A stretch of DNA of 64,000 nt, from contig NZ_VJYI01000002.1 of the NCBI RefSeq assembly GCF_008065375.1, positions 1,054,001 through 1,118,000 on the forward strand, read 5' to 3'. Below the pieces are notes generated by a model. The model worked only from the letters and a program-made list of their open reading frames with translations. It had not been told where the DNA came from and made no database searches. The position numbers and the translations under genes are program-made. The stretch is from Nonomuraea sp. SYSU D8015 (GTDB taxonomy: Bacteria; Actinomycetota; Actinomycetes; Streptosporangiales; Streptosporangiaceae). This document shows positions 47,382 through 57,700 of this stretch, one piece after another (the first letter of the stretch is position 1; every line of letters begins with the position of its first letter).

Positions 47382-48059
47382 ATGCAGACGCAAGCAGGCG
47401 ATGGCCTGGTAGAGCGCATCCGCACGCATTCGGCCGACGACGACGTCGTGGGCCCGGCGGCCAACGACCTGCTGAGTGAGCTGTATGCGGGCTACCCCGT
47501 CGAGAACCTCCGGACGCTCCTCCGCAGCGGTGACGACGCGGCCGTCAAGACGGGGACCTGGCTGCTGTCGGAGCTGGGAGAGCGCGCCGCCCCGCTGCTG
47601 GACGAGGTTCCGGCCCTGCTCGCCCACCCGCTTCCCCGCGTTCGGTACTTCGCGATCGAGATCGTGCTGTTGAGCGCCGACAGCGCGCACGGGCCCGTCA
47701 TCGCGCAGGTCATGAACCTGAGCCGGGATCCCGAGAGAGCCGTCCGCTGGAAGGTCCTCGAGTTCCTGGCCGAGGCCGCGGACGACCAGCTTGCGGCCGG
47801 GGCGGCGGCCCTGGAGCCGGGCGAGGTCAAAGAGCTGGCCGAGTGGTTGATCCGCTTGGACGGCGAGGAGGAGCCCGACCCGCGGGACGTCCTCGCCCGG
47901 CTCGAAGGGCCCGATCCGGTGGCCCGGCTGTTCGCCGCGGCGGCCGCCGCGCACCTGTCCGACGAGGACGACACGAACCTCCTGCAGCACGCGGCCACCG
48001 CCGAAGACGAGGAGATCAGCTCGTTCGCCCGGCAACGGCTGGAGGAACTGGCGGAGTAG
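47382..48059 (+). CDS. HEAT-repeat protein, candidate immunity protein
   Basis: 225 aa, cytosolic, acidic. ATG 47382 directly follows the effector stop codon. At least four HEAT-like helical pairs: GDDAAVKTGTWLLSELGERA, PLPRVRYFAIEIVLLSAD, PERAVRWKVLEFLAEAADDQ and EEISSFARQRLEELAE. HEAT-repeat proteins encoded immediately after polymorphic toxins are known immunity proteins in several bacteria. That precedent plus zero spacing suggests it neutralises the upstream protein; the interaction is inferred. A short strong hairpin follows the stop. Confidence 0.75.
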   Translation: MQTQAGDGLVERIRTHSADDDVVGPAANDLLSELYAGYPVENLRTLLRSGDDAAVKTGTWLLSELGERAAPLLDEVPALLAHPLPRVRYFAIEIVLLSADSAHGPVIAQVMNLSRDPERAVRWKVLEFLAEAADDQLAAGAAALEPGEVKELAEWLIRLDGEEEPDPRDVLARLEGPDPVARLFAAAAAAHLSDEDDTNLLQHAATAEDEEISSFARQRLEELAE

Positions 48060-48062
48060 CGC

Positions 48063-48085
48063 GACCCAGGTCGTAGACCTGGGTC
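48063..48085 (+). terminator. Terminator after the effector/HEAT operon
   Basis: Perfect 10-bp stem GACCCAGGTC/GACCTGGGTC with a 3-nt loop, 3 bp after the HEAT-gene stop. Confidence 0.8.
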
Positions 48086-48157
48086 ATCCCACGGGACGAC
48101 CGTGAAACGTCCCCCGGAAGGATGCCCGGACGCCGGCGGTGGGCGAGGGTGGAAGCC

Positions 48158-49291
48158 ATGAACCGACTCGCCCAGGCAGCCGCCTTGCTCCTCGCGGTCG
48201 TCCTGCTCGCCTCTTGCGGCGCGGCCGCTCCCGCCGCCCCGGCAGGCCACGAAGGTCACGGCGGCCATGCCACCACGTCCACGCCCGCGGCGGCCCCGCT
48301 GCGGGCCGGCGAACGGTTCGTGAGCCTGACGATGGCGGAGCCGTACACGCCGGGGCCGCCCAACGGCGGCACGGACGACTACCGTTGCTTCCTCATCGAC
48401 CCGAAGCTGGCGAGCCAGGTGTTCCTCACCGGCGCCCAGTTCCAGCCCCAGAACGTCGACCTCGTCCACCACGCGATCTTCTTCAGGCTCGGCCCCGAGC
48501 AGGCCGCGCAGGCCCGCAAGCTGGACGCCGAAGCCCCCGGCCAGGGCTGGACCTGCTTCGGCGACTCGGGCATCGACGAGGCGTCATGGGTGGCCCACTG
48601 GGCCCCCGGCACGAACGAGACCCTCATCAACCCGAAGTACGGCTACCAGCTGCCGTCGGGCAGCCAGCTCGTCATGCAGGTCCATTACAACCTGCTCGGC
48701 GTGGACGGCAAGCCGGGCACCGACCGCTCGGGGATCCGGCTGCGGGTCACCGACCAGACGCTGACGCCGCTGGAGACCGCGCAGTTCCCCGCGCCGGTCG
48801 AGCTGCCCTGCACGCCGAAGGAGTCCGGCCCGCTGTGCGACCGGGAGGAGGCCGTGAAGGACGTCAGCAAGCGGTTCGGCAGGGAGATCGAGCAGCAGTC
48901 GGCCGAGCTGGCCCAGTTCTGCGGCCCGGTCGAGCCGGGGCCGACGCAGCACTGCGACCTGCCCGTTCAGGGCCCCGCCGTGGTCCACGCCACGGCCGGC
49001 CACATGCACCTGCTCGGCCGGGCCATCAAGATGGAGCTGAACCCCGGCACGCCGAAGGCCCGCACGATCCTGGACGTGCCCGACTACGACTTCGACGACC
49101 AGTCTCTCCGCGTGCTTCCCGAACCCGTGCAGCTCGAGAAAGGCGACGTGGTACGGGTGACGTGCACGCACGACGCCGGCCTGCGCGCGCAACTGCCGCA
49201 GCTCCAGAAGCTGCCGCCGCGGTACGTCGTGTGGGGCGACGGCACCAGCGACGAGATGTGCCTGGGCCTGGCCATCATCTCGGCCACCTAG
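48158..49291 (+). CDS. Copper type II monooxygenase-like lipoprotein (PHM/DBM fold)
   Basis: 377 aa. ATG 48158, lipobox LLASC (Cys20). A His-rich start of the mature protein (GHEGHGGHATT) looks metal-binding. The body matches the two-domain fold of peptidylglycine/dopamine monooxygenases: DYRCFLIDPKL and DLVHHAIFF (His-His of the first copper site) in the N-terminal half, then QLVMQVHYNLLG, the HxH of the second copper site in AGHMHLLGR and a possible Met ligand in TSDEMCLG. Several Cys could form disulfides. Substrate unknown; it may hydroxylate a small molecule or serve in copper handling. Stands alone between terminators. Confidence 0.82.
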   Translation: MNRLAQAAALLLAVVLLASCGAAAPAAPAGHEGHGGHATTSTPAAAPLRAGERFVSLTMAEPYTPGPPNGGTDDYRCFLIDPKLASQVFLTGAQFQPQNVDLVHHAIFFRLGPEQAAQARKLDAEAPGQGWTCFGDSGIDEASWVAHWAPGTNETLINPKYGYQLPSGSQLVMQVHYNLLGVDGKPGTDRSGIRLRVTDQTLTPLETAQFPAPVELPCTPKESGPLCDREEAVKDVSKRFGREIEQQSAELAQFCGPVEPGPTQHCDLPVQGPAVVHATAGHMHLLGRAIKMELNPGTPKARTILDVPDYDFDDQSLRVLPEPVQLEKGDVVRVTCTHDAGLRAQLPQLQKLPPRYVVWGDGTSDEMCLGLAIISAT

Positions 49292-49351
49292 GGCCTGGAC
49301 GAGGCGGCATGGGCCGGGACTGCCGCGGCCTCGAGGTGTCCGTCGCCCGCC

Positions 49352-50818
49352 CTATGAGCCGTAGACGACCGACAGGAAGCGCACCAGCACGGCTTCCCTG
49401 CTCGCCGCGGGCAGCGCGTCCAGCACCGCGTTGACCACCGCCATCTGCGGCTGGCCCGCCCCCTGCCGCAGGTCCACCCCCACGGAGGCGGCCAGCTCGG
49501 CGAAGGTCGCGTCGTCGAGCGCCTCCAGGTCCATGTCGGCCACCAGCTCGACCAGGCCTTCGGGGAGCAGGGCGGGGCCGCGTTCCCGGGCGGCCGCGGC
49601 CGAGTCGGCGATCACCTTCAGCATGGCCTCGACCCCGGCCAGCGTCACGCCGGTGACCGTGATGTGCAGGTTGGCCGGGATGCCCGCGTACGACAGCTGC
49701 GGCTGCAGGAACCAGCCCCGCCCCCGCGCCTCGTCCGCCAGTACGAACACGTCGATCCCGTCCCCGGCGAACGCCACCAGCGCCGACTCCGGCTCCCCCA
49801 GCACCCGCAGCCCGGGGATCGCCGCGATGCCCTCGCGCAGCCGCCGCGTCGCCTCCAGCGTGGCGCGGCCCAGCTCCAGGTAGCCCTCTCTCCCGAGCGC
49901 CTGCAGGGTGGCCCAGGCGCCGCCGAGCGGGCCCGCCGACCTGGAGCTCTGCACGGTCGCGTTGATGATCGTGTACCCGGGCCAGGCCGCCGAGGCGAAG
50001 TACGCCTTGCGCCGCATCGCGGGATCGGCGAAGAGCACGACCGAGGCGCCCTTGGGGGCGTACCCGAACTTGTGGAGGTCGCAGGAGATCGACGTGACGC
50101 CGGGCACGGACAGGTCGAACGGCGGGACCGCCGCCCCGGCCGCGCGCAGCCACGGGAGCAGCCACCCGCCGACGCACGCGTCCACGTGGCACGGCACACC
50201 CGCCGCCGCGGCCAAGGCGGCGACCTCCTCGATCGGGTCGATCACGCCCTGCGGGTAGGAGGGCGCGGAGGCGACGACGAGGATGGTGTCGTCGTCGATG
50301 GCGGCCGCGACGTCCGGCGCCCGCACCCGGTACGTCTCCAGGTCCACCGGCACGGCCGTGACCTCGACGCCCAGGTAGTGCGCGGCCTTGTGGAAGGCGG
50401 GGTGGGCGGTGACCGGGACGACGATGTTGGGACGGCCGGTGTGGGGTCGGTCGACATCGGGACGGCCGGTGTCGGGACGGCCGCGCCTGCCCATGTCGCG
50501 GGCCGCCTTCACCGCCAGCATGATCGACTCTGTGCCGCCGCTGGTGAAGATCCCGTGGCCGCCGCCGAGCTCGTCGGCCACGGCGCCGACCACCTGCCGC
50601 TCCATCTCCACCACGCTCGGGAACGCGGTCGGATCGAGGCAGTTGACCTCCAGCATCTCGAAGTACGCCCGCGCCGCCGCGTCGTTGACCTCGGCCCGCC
50701 CCGTGTCGTAGACGTAGGCGGTCACCTGTCCGCCGCGCACCGGTAAGTCGTGCTCCTTGAGCCTGGCCACCTCGGCCAGCAGCTCCTCGGCGGTCCGTCC
50801 GGTCGGGGGAAGGTTCAC
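49352..50818 (-). CDS. PLP-dependent decarboxylase/lyase (group II, sphingosine-1-phosphate lyase-like)
   Basis: 488 aa. GTG 50818 (VNLPPTGRT) with AAGGAG 7 nt upstream. Type I PLP fold: NCLDPTAFPSVVEMERQVVG, HGIFTSGGTESIMLAVKAAR (cofactor phosphate loop), CHVDACVGGWLLPWL (Asp against the pyridine N) and the Schiff-base Lys in CDLHKFGYAPKG. The VEMERQ and SGGTES pattern and the HKFGYAPKG loop fit the sphingosine-1-phosphate lyase/aspartate-type decarboxylase branch. A repetitive insertion around residues 113-130 (RPDTGRPDVDRPHTGRP) interrupts the domain. The C-terminal ~60 residues are helical (DDATFAELAASVGVDL). Confidence 0.88.
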   Translation of the reverse strand: MNLPPTGRTAEELLAEVARLKEHDLPVRGGQVTAYVYDTGRAEVNDAAARAYFEMLEVNCLDPTAFPSVVEMERQVVGAVADELGGGHGIFTSGGTESIMLAVKAARDMGRRGRPDTGRPDVDRPHTGRPNIVVPVTAHPAFHKAAHYLGVEVTAVPVDLETYRVRAPDVAAAIDDDTILVVASAPSYPQGVIDPIEEVAALAAAAGVPCHVDACVGGWLLPWLRAAGAAVPPFDLSVPGVTSISCDLHKFGYAPKGASVVLFADPAMRRKAYFASAAWPGYTIINATVQSSRSAGPLGGAWATLQALGREGYLELGRATLEATRRLREGIAAIPGLRVLGEPESALVAFAGDGIDVFVLADEARGRGWFLQPQLSYAGIPANLHITVTGVTLAGVEAMLKVIADSAAAARERGPALLPEGLVELVADMDLEALDDATFAELAASVGVDLRQGAGQPQMAVVNAVLDALPAASREAVLVRFLSVVYGS

Positions 50819-50997
50819 GGAGGCTCCTTCGCGATGCGGGCGTGGCACGAGACGGCGGACGACCGAACATAATTCCGCCGCGCGCTTCCGGTCAATGGTC
50901 TCAGTCCGGCGCCCAGAACTTCGGCCACGGCCTGTGGCGCGGCGGCGCTCAGGGGCCAGGACGAGCACCGGCAGGAGCACGACTGGCCAGATCCTCC

Positions 50998-51720
50998 TCA
51001 TGCCTCCTCGGACGCCCACGGGAAGGGCGTCGTGCCGTACCTGTCGTAGGTTCGCCGCTCGATCGCGTTCTCGCGCGGCTGGTACGCGGGATAGAACTCC
51101 CCGCCGCACTCGAGGTCGTCCAGCGCGGCCTTGATCTCCTGGCCCAGGTGGGGCTTGGCCTCCTCGTACGTGAGGACCTTCCAGTCGATGGTGATGAAGA
51201 GCTCGCCCTCCTCCATCGGTGGGGGCTCGGCTCCGCCCAGCCGGGTGTCCAGATCGGCGAACGCCTCCCGGCCACGCGTGGAGAGGGCGACGGGCGTGGC
51301 GTCCGCGACCTCGTATCCCTTTTCCTCGAGACAGGCGGCCATGGCCGCGTTCAGCGCCGCTCGGTAGCCCTCGGGCCGATCCTGGGTGATCTTGTCATTG
51401 GGGTCGGCCGACGGTTCCACCGGCGCTCTGCCGCGGACGTACACCGAGAACACGCCGAACCCGAAGAACGCGCGGTGGACCCGCATCGCCGCGTAGTCGC
51501 CCGCGGCACGCAGGCGCTCCTCCTCGCTCTGCCGGGCCTCAGGCCTCACGTAGGGGACGTACCTGAAGCCCTTCTCCTCCATGCAGCCTGGCCTTGATCT
51601 TCTCGATCCGATGTCTGCGGTCGAGTGCCGGGTCCGCGGAGGCGGCGGCGCCCCCGCAGAGGACGCCAAGGCCAGGAGCGCGGTCGCGACTCGCGCGCCC
51701 GGCGTCGTGGTCGCGCTCAC
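50998..51720 (-). CDS. Secreted hypothetical protein with apparent compensated frameshift
   Basis: 240 aa as read from GTG 51720; unrecognised. The first 18 codons look like a signal peptide (VATALLALA), but the next ~27 residues are Pro/Arg-rich and out of character. In another frame the same DNA reads GVLCGGAAASADPALDRRHR and IEKIKAR, a plausible continuation, before the original frame resumes with CMEEKGFRYVPYV. A lost base near 51670 and an extra base near 51588 would explain this. The rest has CMEEKGF, ACLEEKGYEVADATP (a weak internal repeat) and ECGGEFYPAYQPRE. May be non-functional or just locally altered at the N-terminus. Confidence 0.65.
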   Translation of the reverse strand: MSATTTPGARVATALLALASSAGAPPPPRTRHSTADIGSRRSRPGCMEEKGFRYVPYVRPEARQSEEERLRAAGDYAAMRVHRAFFGFGVFSVYVRGRAPVEPSADPNDKITQDRPEGYRAALNAAMAACLEEKGYEVADATPVALSTRGREAFADLDTRLGGAEPPPMEEGELFITIDWKVLTYEEAKPHLGQEIKAALDDLECGGEFYPAYQPRENAIERRTYDRYGTTPFPWASEEA

Positions 51721-51760
51721 CGGTGGGTGTAAGAAGCGTCGGGGGCCGGGTCGATGGCCG

Positions 51761-52084
51761 TCATGAACCCGCCGGTCTCAGGACGAGGGCGGCGGCCGCC
51801 TGCATGCGCCGCGCCTCGGCCTCCACGAGGGCGCGGCCGTCGTCGGTGATCCGGAAGTAGCGCCGGTTGCGGCCGTTGACGACCTCTTCACGGTCCACCT
51901 GGATCACGCCGCGCTCGTTGAGGCGTTCCAGGATGCCGTAGAGGGTGCCGACCGACGGCTGGACCCGGCCCCCCGACAGTTCCTTGACCGCCTTGCTGAT
52001 CGCGTGTCCGTGCAGCGGCTCCGCGCGCAGGGCGGCGAGCACGAAGTACATCGGCTCGCTGACTTCTGACGTTCCCCTCGGCAT
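51761..52084 (-). CDS. PadR-family transcriptional regulator
   Basis: 107 aa. ATG 52084 gives the usual PadR length; an upstream in-frame ATG at 52153 would run into the terminator hairpin. Winged helix: SEPMYFVLAALRAEPLHGHA, recognition helix region VQPSVGTLYGILERLNERGV, wing EEVVNGRNRRYFRITDDGRA. PadR proteins repress detoxification or efflux genes; no such target is adjacent. Confidence 0.92.
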   Translation of the reverse strand: MPRGTSEVSEPMYFVLAALRAEPLHGHAISKAVKELSGGRVQPSVGTLYGILERLNERGVIQVDREEVVNGRNRRYFRITDDGRALVEAEARRMQAAAALVLRPAGS

Positions 52085-52121
52085 GACGCCGACAGTATTC
52101 CGTTGAACGGAGCGTCGGCAA

Positions 52122-52152
52122 TGCCCGGCGGCCTTCAGAAGGCCGCCGGGCA
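52122..52152 (-). terminator. Terminator downstream of the second GH9 gene
   Basis: Near-perfect 31-bp palindrome TGCCCGGCGGCCT (13-bp stem) with a 5-nt loop, 8 bp after the GH9 stop. Confidence 0.85.
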
Positions 52153-52159
52153 CGCTGGA

Positions 52160-54673
52160 TCACTTACACCGGTCGCCGTTCAGGTGGAACACCTCGGGCG
52201 CCGGATTCGGCCCCCACGGGTTGGTGGCGAGGAAGCCGAACGTCACGGACCTGCCCGGCTTGATCTGGTTGTGGCCCTTGGCCGTCACCACCGAGCCGGA
52301 CTGCGAGAGCGCCGCGCCCAGGCCGTGCCGCACCCGCTGGCCGCTCAGGAACGACCACCGCAGGGTCCAGCCGTTCACGGTGCGCTTGCCGGTGTTCTCG
52401 ATCACGACCTGGCCGGTGAACGTGCCCGAGCCGCGGGCCGAGTAGCGGACCCGGCAGTCCGACCGCTCGCTCTTGTCGGCCAGGAAGGCCGAGACCCAGG
52501 CCAGCGGCGCGTTCCAGTTGATGGTCAGCTCGTTCGTCGCCCAGGACTCGATGTGGTCGATGTAGCAGAACTGCGGCTTGCAGCCGCGCAGCAGTCGCTG
52601 CGCGAGCGGGTCCTGGATGTGGGAGTTGGGGCCGCCGGCCAGCGTGCCGCGCGGCGGGTTGGGCAGCGCGGGGTCGAGCTGGCGGGCGTACCAGCGGCTG
52701 TGCTGGTTCTTCGAGGCCACCTCGCCGTAGCCGGTCACGTACGACTGGTTGAGCGCGTTGCGGCCCAGGATGTAGTCCATGCCCTCGCGTACGGCGGCCC
52801 GGTATCTCTCCTGGCCGGTCAGGTCGTACGCCGTGGCCATGACCACCATGTTGTTGAGCACCAGGTGGCTGGAGCCCCAGTCGAAGTCCGGCGGGTTGTA
52901 CGGGAGCCCGTACGGGTGCGCCTTCTGGATCGCCAGATACTTCTCGGCCCCTTCGATCACCGACTGCCGCACCCGGGCCCGGTCGGGCAGCCCGTTGGGC
53001 ACGGTCGCCAGGTCGAGGCGGCCGAGCTGGGCGGTGTTGCCCCAGTCGAAGCCGCGCTCGCGCCAGATGTCGCCGGTGTGGTGCGGCGAGGCCAGCACGA
53101 AGTCCCTGAACTCCTTCTCGCCCGTGGTGATGTACAGCTCCGCGGCCGCCCAGTAGAACTCGTCGGTCACGTTGTCGTCGTTGTAGGGGCCGCCGCCGGT
53201 GCCGTCGTTGGGATCGGCGTACCTGGCCGGGTTGGCCTTGGCGGCCGCCCACGCCTTGCGGGCCGCCTTGAGGTTCCTGGCGGCGAACTCGGCGTCGTAC
53301 GGGGCGAACAGCCGGGCCGCCTGCGCCGCCGTCGCGGCCAGGTTGAGCGTGGCGGCCGTCGAGGTCGGGTGCAGCTCGCGCGGCTGCGGGTCGAGGTGCG
53401 GCAGCAGCGGCAGGCCGGTCCAGTTACGGTCGTGGATCTTGTGGTGCGCCATCCCGGCGAACGGCTTGCCGTCCGGCACCTGCATGCTCAGCAGGAACTC
53501 CTGCTCCCAGCGGGCCTCGTCCAGGATGTCGGGCCTTCCGTTGCCGCTCTCGGGGATGTTCAGCTGGCCATCCTTGAAGGCCGCCTTGTCCCGTTCGTAC
53601 GTGGCCATGAGCTGGTAGACCGAGATGCCGCCGTTGACGACGTACTTGCCGTGGTCGCCGGCGTCGTACCAGCCGCCCTTGACGTTCAGCGTGTAGTCGC
53701 AGACGCCCGGCTGGCAGGGCACCTCGACGTCGCCCAGGTTGGGAGCCACGCCGACGTGGCCGGCGGGCCGGCCGTAGCCCGGCCGCAGGCTGTCGAGGAT
53801 CTCGATGCCGCTGCGCTGGGTGTAGTAGAACTTCAGCGCGTCGGCCGGCAGCTGGTCATAGATGTCGGCGCCGATGTCGAACGGCCGGCTCGTCTCGCCG
53901 TCCGCCGTGATCGTGTAGTCCTGGCCCGGCTTGCGGAACGAGCCGAAGTCGAGCGTGTGGACGTTCTGCCCCGAGCTGGAGTCCACGCCTCTCGGGGTGG
54001 TCCTGCCCTGGGCGACGGTCTCCTTGGCGGCGTTCTTGAGCTCCCAGTCCAGCGGCGTGGTGGCAGTGGTGACCACGGTGGCCTTCTTGGGGCCGGAGGG
54101 CAGGTAGCCGACCATGTTCACGCGTACGCGCGGGCCCGTGTCGGGCTCGTAGACCTCGGGCTCCGCGCCGCCCTTGAGCGACACGTCGTCCATGCAGAAC
54201 CTCCAGGGCTCGGCGCTGCCTCCCAGCTGGAAGACGACCTGCGAGTTCGGCAGCGACACGGGCGCGGTGAACGTGTAGGAGTAGCTGTTGCCCGAGACGC
54301 TCATGTCCGGCGCGGCCGACAGATACTGGGTCCACGGGTCCACGGGGAGCTGGATCAGGGCCCTGCCGACCTTGGCGGGGGTCGCGGAGGCGAAGAATCT
54401 GTAGGCGTACGTCTCGCCTTCCACCAGTGGGATGTCGTTCTGGCCGATGATGACGTCCCACGGGTTGGCCGTGCCGCCGGGGATGTCGGCGCAGAGCCGT
54501 CCGTCGGCGACGGTGAGGGTGACGTTGGCGGTGCCCCACCAGGGGGCGGTTCCGGTGTCGAAGGTGCCGTTCACGATCTGCTCGGGTCCCTCGTCCGCGG
54601 CCTGCGCGGTCGTGGCGGAGGACAGGGCGACCATGGTGAGGAGGGCCAGTAAGGCGGCCCGGCATCGGGTCAT
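52160..54673 (-). CDS. GH9 cellulase with CBM4, Ig-like CelD_N and CBM2 domains
   Basis: Secreted enzyme, 837 aa. ATG 54673 with AAGGA 7 nt upstream. Signal peptide 1-25 (ends TTAQA). Domains: CBM4_9 ~30-165 ([15 protein letters not shown]); CelD_N Ig-like ~178-265 ([17 protein letters not shown]); GH9 ~270-735 with [18 protein letters not shown] (catalytic Asp pair) and [16 protein letters not shown] (catalytic acid Glu); CBM2 ~745-837. The order matches Thermobifida fusca Cel9B-type endoglucanases, a different GH9 theme from the one at 4348. A perfect CelR operator lies 18 bp upstream, so this gene belongs to the same regulon although 40 kb away from celR. Confidence 0.96.
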   Translation of the reverse strand: MTRCRAALLALLTMVALSSATTAQAADEGPEQIVNGTFDTGTAPWWGTANVTLTVADGRLCADIPGGTANPWDVIIGQNDIPLVEGETYAYRFFASATPAKVGRALIQLPVDPWTQYLSAAPDMSVSGNSYSYTFTAPVSLPNSQVVFQLGGSAEPWRFCMDDVSLKGGAEPEVYEPDTGPRVRVNMVGYLPSGPKKATVVTTATTPLDWELKNAAKETVAQGRTTPRGVDSSSGQNVHTLDFGSFRKPGQDYTITADGETSRPFDIGADIYDQLPADALKFYYTQRSGIEILDSLRPGYGRPAGHVGVAPNLGDVEVPCQPGVCDYTLNVKGGWYDAGDHGKYVVNGGISVYQLMATYERDKAAFKDGQLNIPESGNGRPDILDEARWEQEFLLSMQVPDGKPFAGMAHHKIHDRNWTGLPLLPHLDPQPRELHPTSTAATLNLAATAAQAARLFAPYDAEFAARNLKAARKAWAAAKANPARYADPNDGTGGGPYNDDNVTDEFYWAAAELYITTGEKEFRDFVLASPHHTGDIWRERGFDWGNTAQLGRLDLATVPNGLPDRARVRQSVIEGAEKYLAIQKAHPYGLPYNPPDFDWGSSHLVLNNMVVMATAYDLTGQERYRAAVREGMDYILGRNALNQSYVTGYGEVASKNQHSRWYARQLDPALPNPPRGTLAGGPNSHIQDPLAQRLLRGCKPQFCYIDHIESWATNELTINWNAPLAWVSAFLADKSERSDCRVRYSARGSGTFTGQVVIENTGKRTVNGWTLRWSFLSGQRVRHGLGAALSQSGSVVTAKGHNQIKPGRSVTFGFLATNPWGPNPAPEVFHLNGDRCK

Positions 54674-54691
54674 GGAGGTCCTTCGGGGGGT

Positions 54692-54705
54692 TGGGAGCGC
54701 TCCCA
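54692..54705. promoter_or_regulatory. CelR operator upstream of the second GH9 gene
   Basis: Perfect TGGGAGCGCTCCCA palindrome, 18 bp before the start codon. Shows the CelR regulon reaches beyond the main island. Confidence 0.93.
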
Positions 54706-54760
54706 AAACAGAGCGATCCGATCCTCCTTTCCCGTCGGCGCCCCGTCAACGGCTTGCGCA

Positions 54761-57700
54761 CTATCGGCCCTCGAAGCCGGTGAAACGTTCATCGCGGAGG
54801 AGGCGGGTCAGCTCCTCCGCCCGGTGGTGGTCGTACGGTGCGGCCAGGCGTTCGGCGTCGCTCATCGCCTGCTCGGCCGCGCGAAGGGCCGCCTTCCGCC
54901 TGCCCGCGGCGGCCAGCACCAGGGCACGCGCCCAGCCGATCCGGGCGGCGGTGCCCGGGTTGCGGGACACGTATCGGGAGAGGTGGGCGTGCAGGAGGCG
55001 CGCGGTCGCCCGGTGCGGGCGGACGGGTGATCGGCCGCGGGATCCGGGCTGGTCGGCCGCGACGGCGCCGGTGCTCCAGAGCAGCTCGGCGAGGCCGGTC
55101 CAGCACTCCAGCATGCCGGGTTGCGCCGACGGCAGCCGCGCCGCCAGAGCGAGCGCTTCGGCCAGGGCCCTCTGCGCGCCGGCCTGGCCGTCGTCGCCCG
55201 GCTCTCGACGACGTGCGGCGAGAGTCTGGCCGTCGTCGCCCGGCTTCCGCCGCACGGCGCGGCGCGTGCCGGGGGCCGGCGGGTTCAGGAGGGCGGGGGG
55301 CGGGAGGGGAGTCGCCGCGGCGCGGAGAGCGAGGCGGGTGGAGGCGGTGAGCAGGCGGAGGTCCTGGATCGTGCGCATGCCGGGCCCGTCGCGGAGCCCG
55401 AGCTCCTTCTCGTGCGTGCGGCGGCGGTTCACCGAGGCGCGGGCGCCCGCCACCACCTCCCTGATCTGCTCCACCGGCACCCCGTCCAGCCGAAGCAGCG
55501 CCTCCGCCCGGCCCATCAGGCACCAGTGGCGGCCGATGTCGTCCCCGCCCACCCGCGCGACCGCCAGCTCCTCAGTCTCGGCGAACAGCTCTGCGGCCGC
55601 CGCGAAGTCCCCCCGCCACAGCGCCGTCTCGGCGAGCATGCCCACGCAGCTCTCCGCCATCCGCGGGTCGAGCGTCCTGGCGCGTCCCTCGGTGAGCGAC
55701 CGGCGGGCGTCCTCGAACGCGCCCGCGTACAACTGGTCGATCCCGCGGGCCAGCCGGGCCCGGTTCACGGCGTCGGAGGGGTGCTCGACGCTCGCCAGGG
55801 CCTGGTCCGCGAGCAGGCCGTAGCGGGCGGCCAGGCGGTGGCGTCCGGCGATGCGGGCGGCAGTGGCGAAGTATGCGTAGGCCTCGGCCTTCAGCGCGGG
55901 GCCGGTCGTCCGCTCGGCGGCATTGAGCTGGCGGAGCGAGGCCGTCAGCATCGTCGGAAGGTCCTGCTGGTGATAGGCGATCCTGGCCAGCAACGCCAGG
56001 GCCTGCGCGGCCTCGGCGGCGGCGTCCGTACGCCGGCCGGGCAGGAGGCGGTGCGCGGCCTGCCGGGCGGCGGCGGCAAGGAGCGCGACCGCGAGGCCGG
56101 TGGGAGACGCCGGCAGCGGATCGCCGAGGACGTCGAGCGCTTCCGTGGCCAGGCGGGTGGCCTGGCGTTCCCTGGCGAGCTGGTGCTCGCTCACCGCCGC
56201 CATCCTCAGCCGGCGGGCACGCAGGTGCGGGACCTCGGAGGTACGGGCGAGGTGCTGCCGGACGATCGCCGCCGACTCCTCGTACAGGCGTAGGCGCAGG
56301 CACAGCGTCCAGTAGTGGTCCAGGAAGCGAGCCTGCCCGGACACCGGCCAGGCGAGCCGGATGTTGTCCATCTCGGCGCCCAGCACGCGGGTGACCTCGG
56401 CGTCCGATCCGTCCTGGAGCGCCGTGGCGTGCTGGTCGAGAAGACAGGCGAAGTGGCGGGCGTGCCGCTCCCGTACCTGGGGATCCCGCAGGTGGGCGGC
56501 GGCGAGCTGCTGGATGAGGGGGTGGAGGACGTACCGGCCGGACGAGGTGAGCTGGATCATACTGTGATCCACCAGGCGGACCAGCACGTCCGCACCGACC
56601 CCTGCGACCTCCACGGCCGCGCCCAGCGTGCAGCCGCCGCCGAACACCGACAGCGCGGCGAGCGCCTCCTGCGCCGCCGGGTCCAGCAGGCGCCAGGACG
56701 TCTCGAAGACCGTGCGCATGCTCGCGTGCCGGGAGCGGGCGGCGGGCCCGGCGGTGTAGAGCAGAGCCGGGTCCACGCCGAGACGTTCGGCCAGGTCGGC
56801 ACAGGGCACGGCGCGCAGCAGGCTGGCCGCCAGCTCGATCGCCAAGGGGAGCCCGCCGGTCGCGGCACAGATCGCGGCCACCAGCGGAGCCTCGCGACCG
56901 GGGTCGAACGCCGGCTGTGCCTTCAGCGCCCGCGCGCCGAAAAGAGCCTCGGCGGCCGGTCCTGGCAGGCCCTCCACGGGGACGATCAGCTGGCCGGGCA
57001 GCTCCAGCCGCCGCCGGCTGGTCGCCAGCACGCGGACGCCGGGGGCGGCACGCAGGATCTCGCCGATCACCGGGTCGAAGGAGGGCAGGTGCTCGAGGTT
57101 GTCGAGCACGAGCAGGCAGGAGCGGTCGGTGAGGGCGGCCGGCAGTAGCTCCACGGCGGGGCGGGGCGGTGAGAGATCCACGCCGAGGCGGCGGGCGAGC
57201 GTGGTCACGGCCGCTTCCGGCCGCACGCCTGCGAAGGAGACGAACGCGGCGTCGAGCTCGGCGGTCTCGGCCGCGGCGATGGCGAGGCGAGTCTTGCCGA
57301 CTCCGCCCGGGCCCAGCAGGGTGACGAGGCGTTCGCGGGACAGCGAGGACCGGACGCGCTGGAGATCGCCCTCCCTGCCGATCAGCTCCGAGCTGGGGAC
57401 GGGCAGGGCGGCGCGGCGGGCCGCCACCGGCTTGGGGACGAGGTCCTGTCTGAGGGCGCGCGTCTCGGGCGCGGGATCGACGCCCAGCTCGCGGGCCAGC
57501 CGGTTGCGTAGCTCCTCGTAGGAGGCCAGCGCGGCGGCCCGGTTGCCGGTCCGGGCCAAGGAGGTGATCAGCAGCCGGTGGGCCTCCTCGTCGTACGGGT
57601 CCAGCTCCGTCACGATCCTGGCCAGCCGTACGACGTGCGCGGAACCCGAAGCACCGGCGCCGACGAGCAGCTCCCGCAGGAGCAGCCGGGCCCGCCGCCG

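Noticed and set aside
45153..48059. A complete type VII secretion system
   Set aside because: No EccB, EccC, EccD, EccE or mycosin genes are present; only candidate substrates and adaptors.
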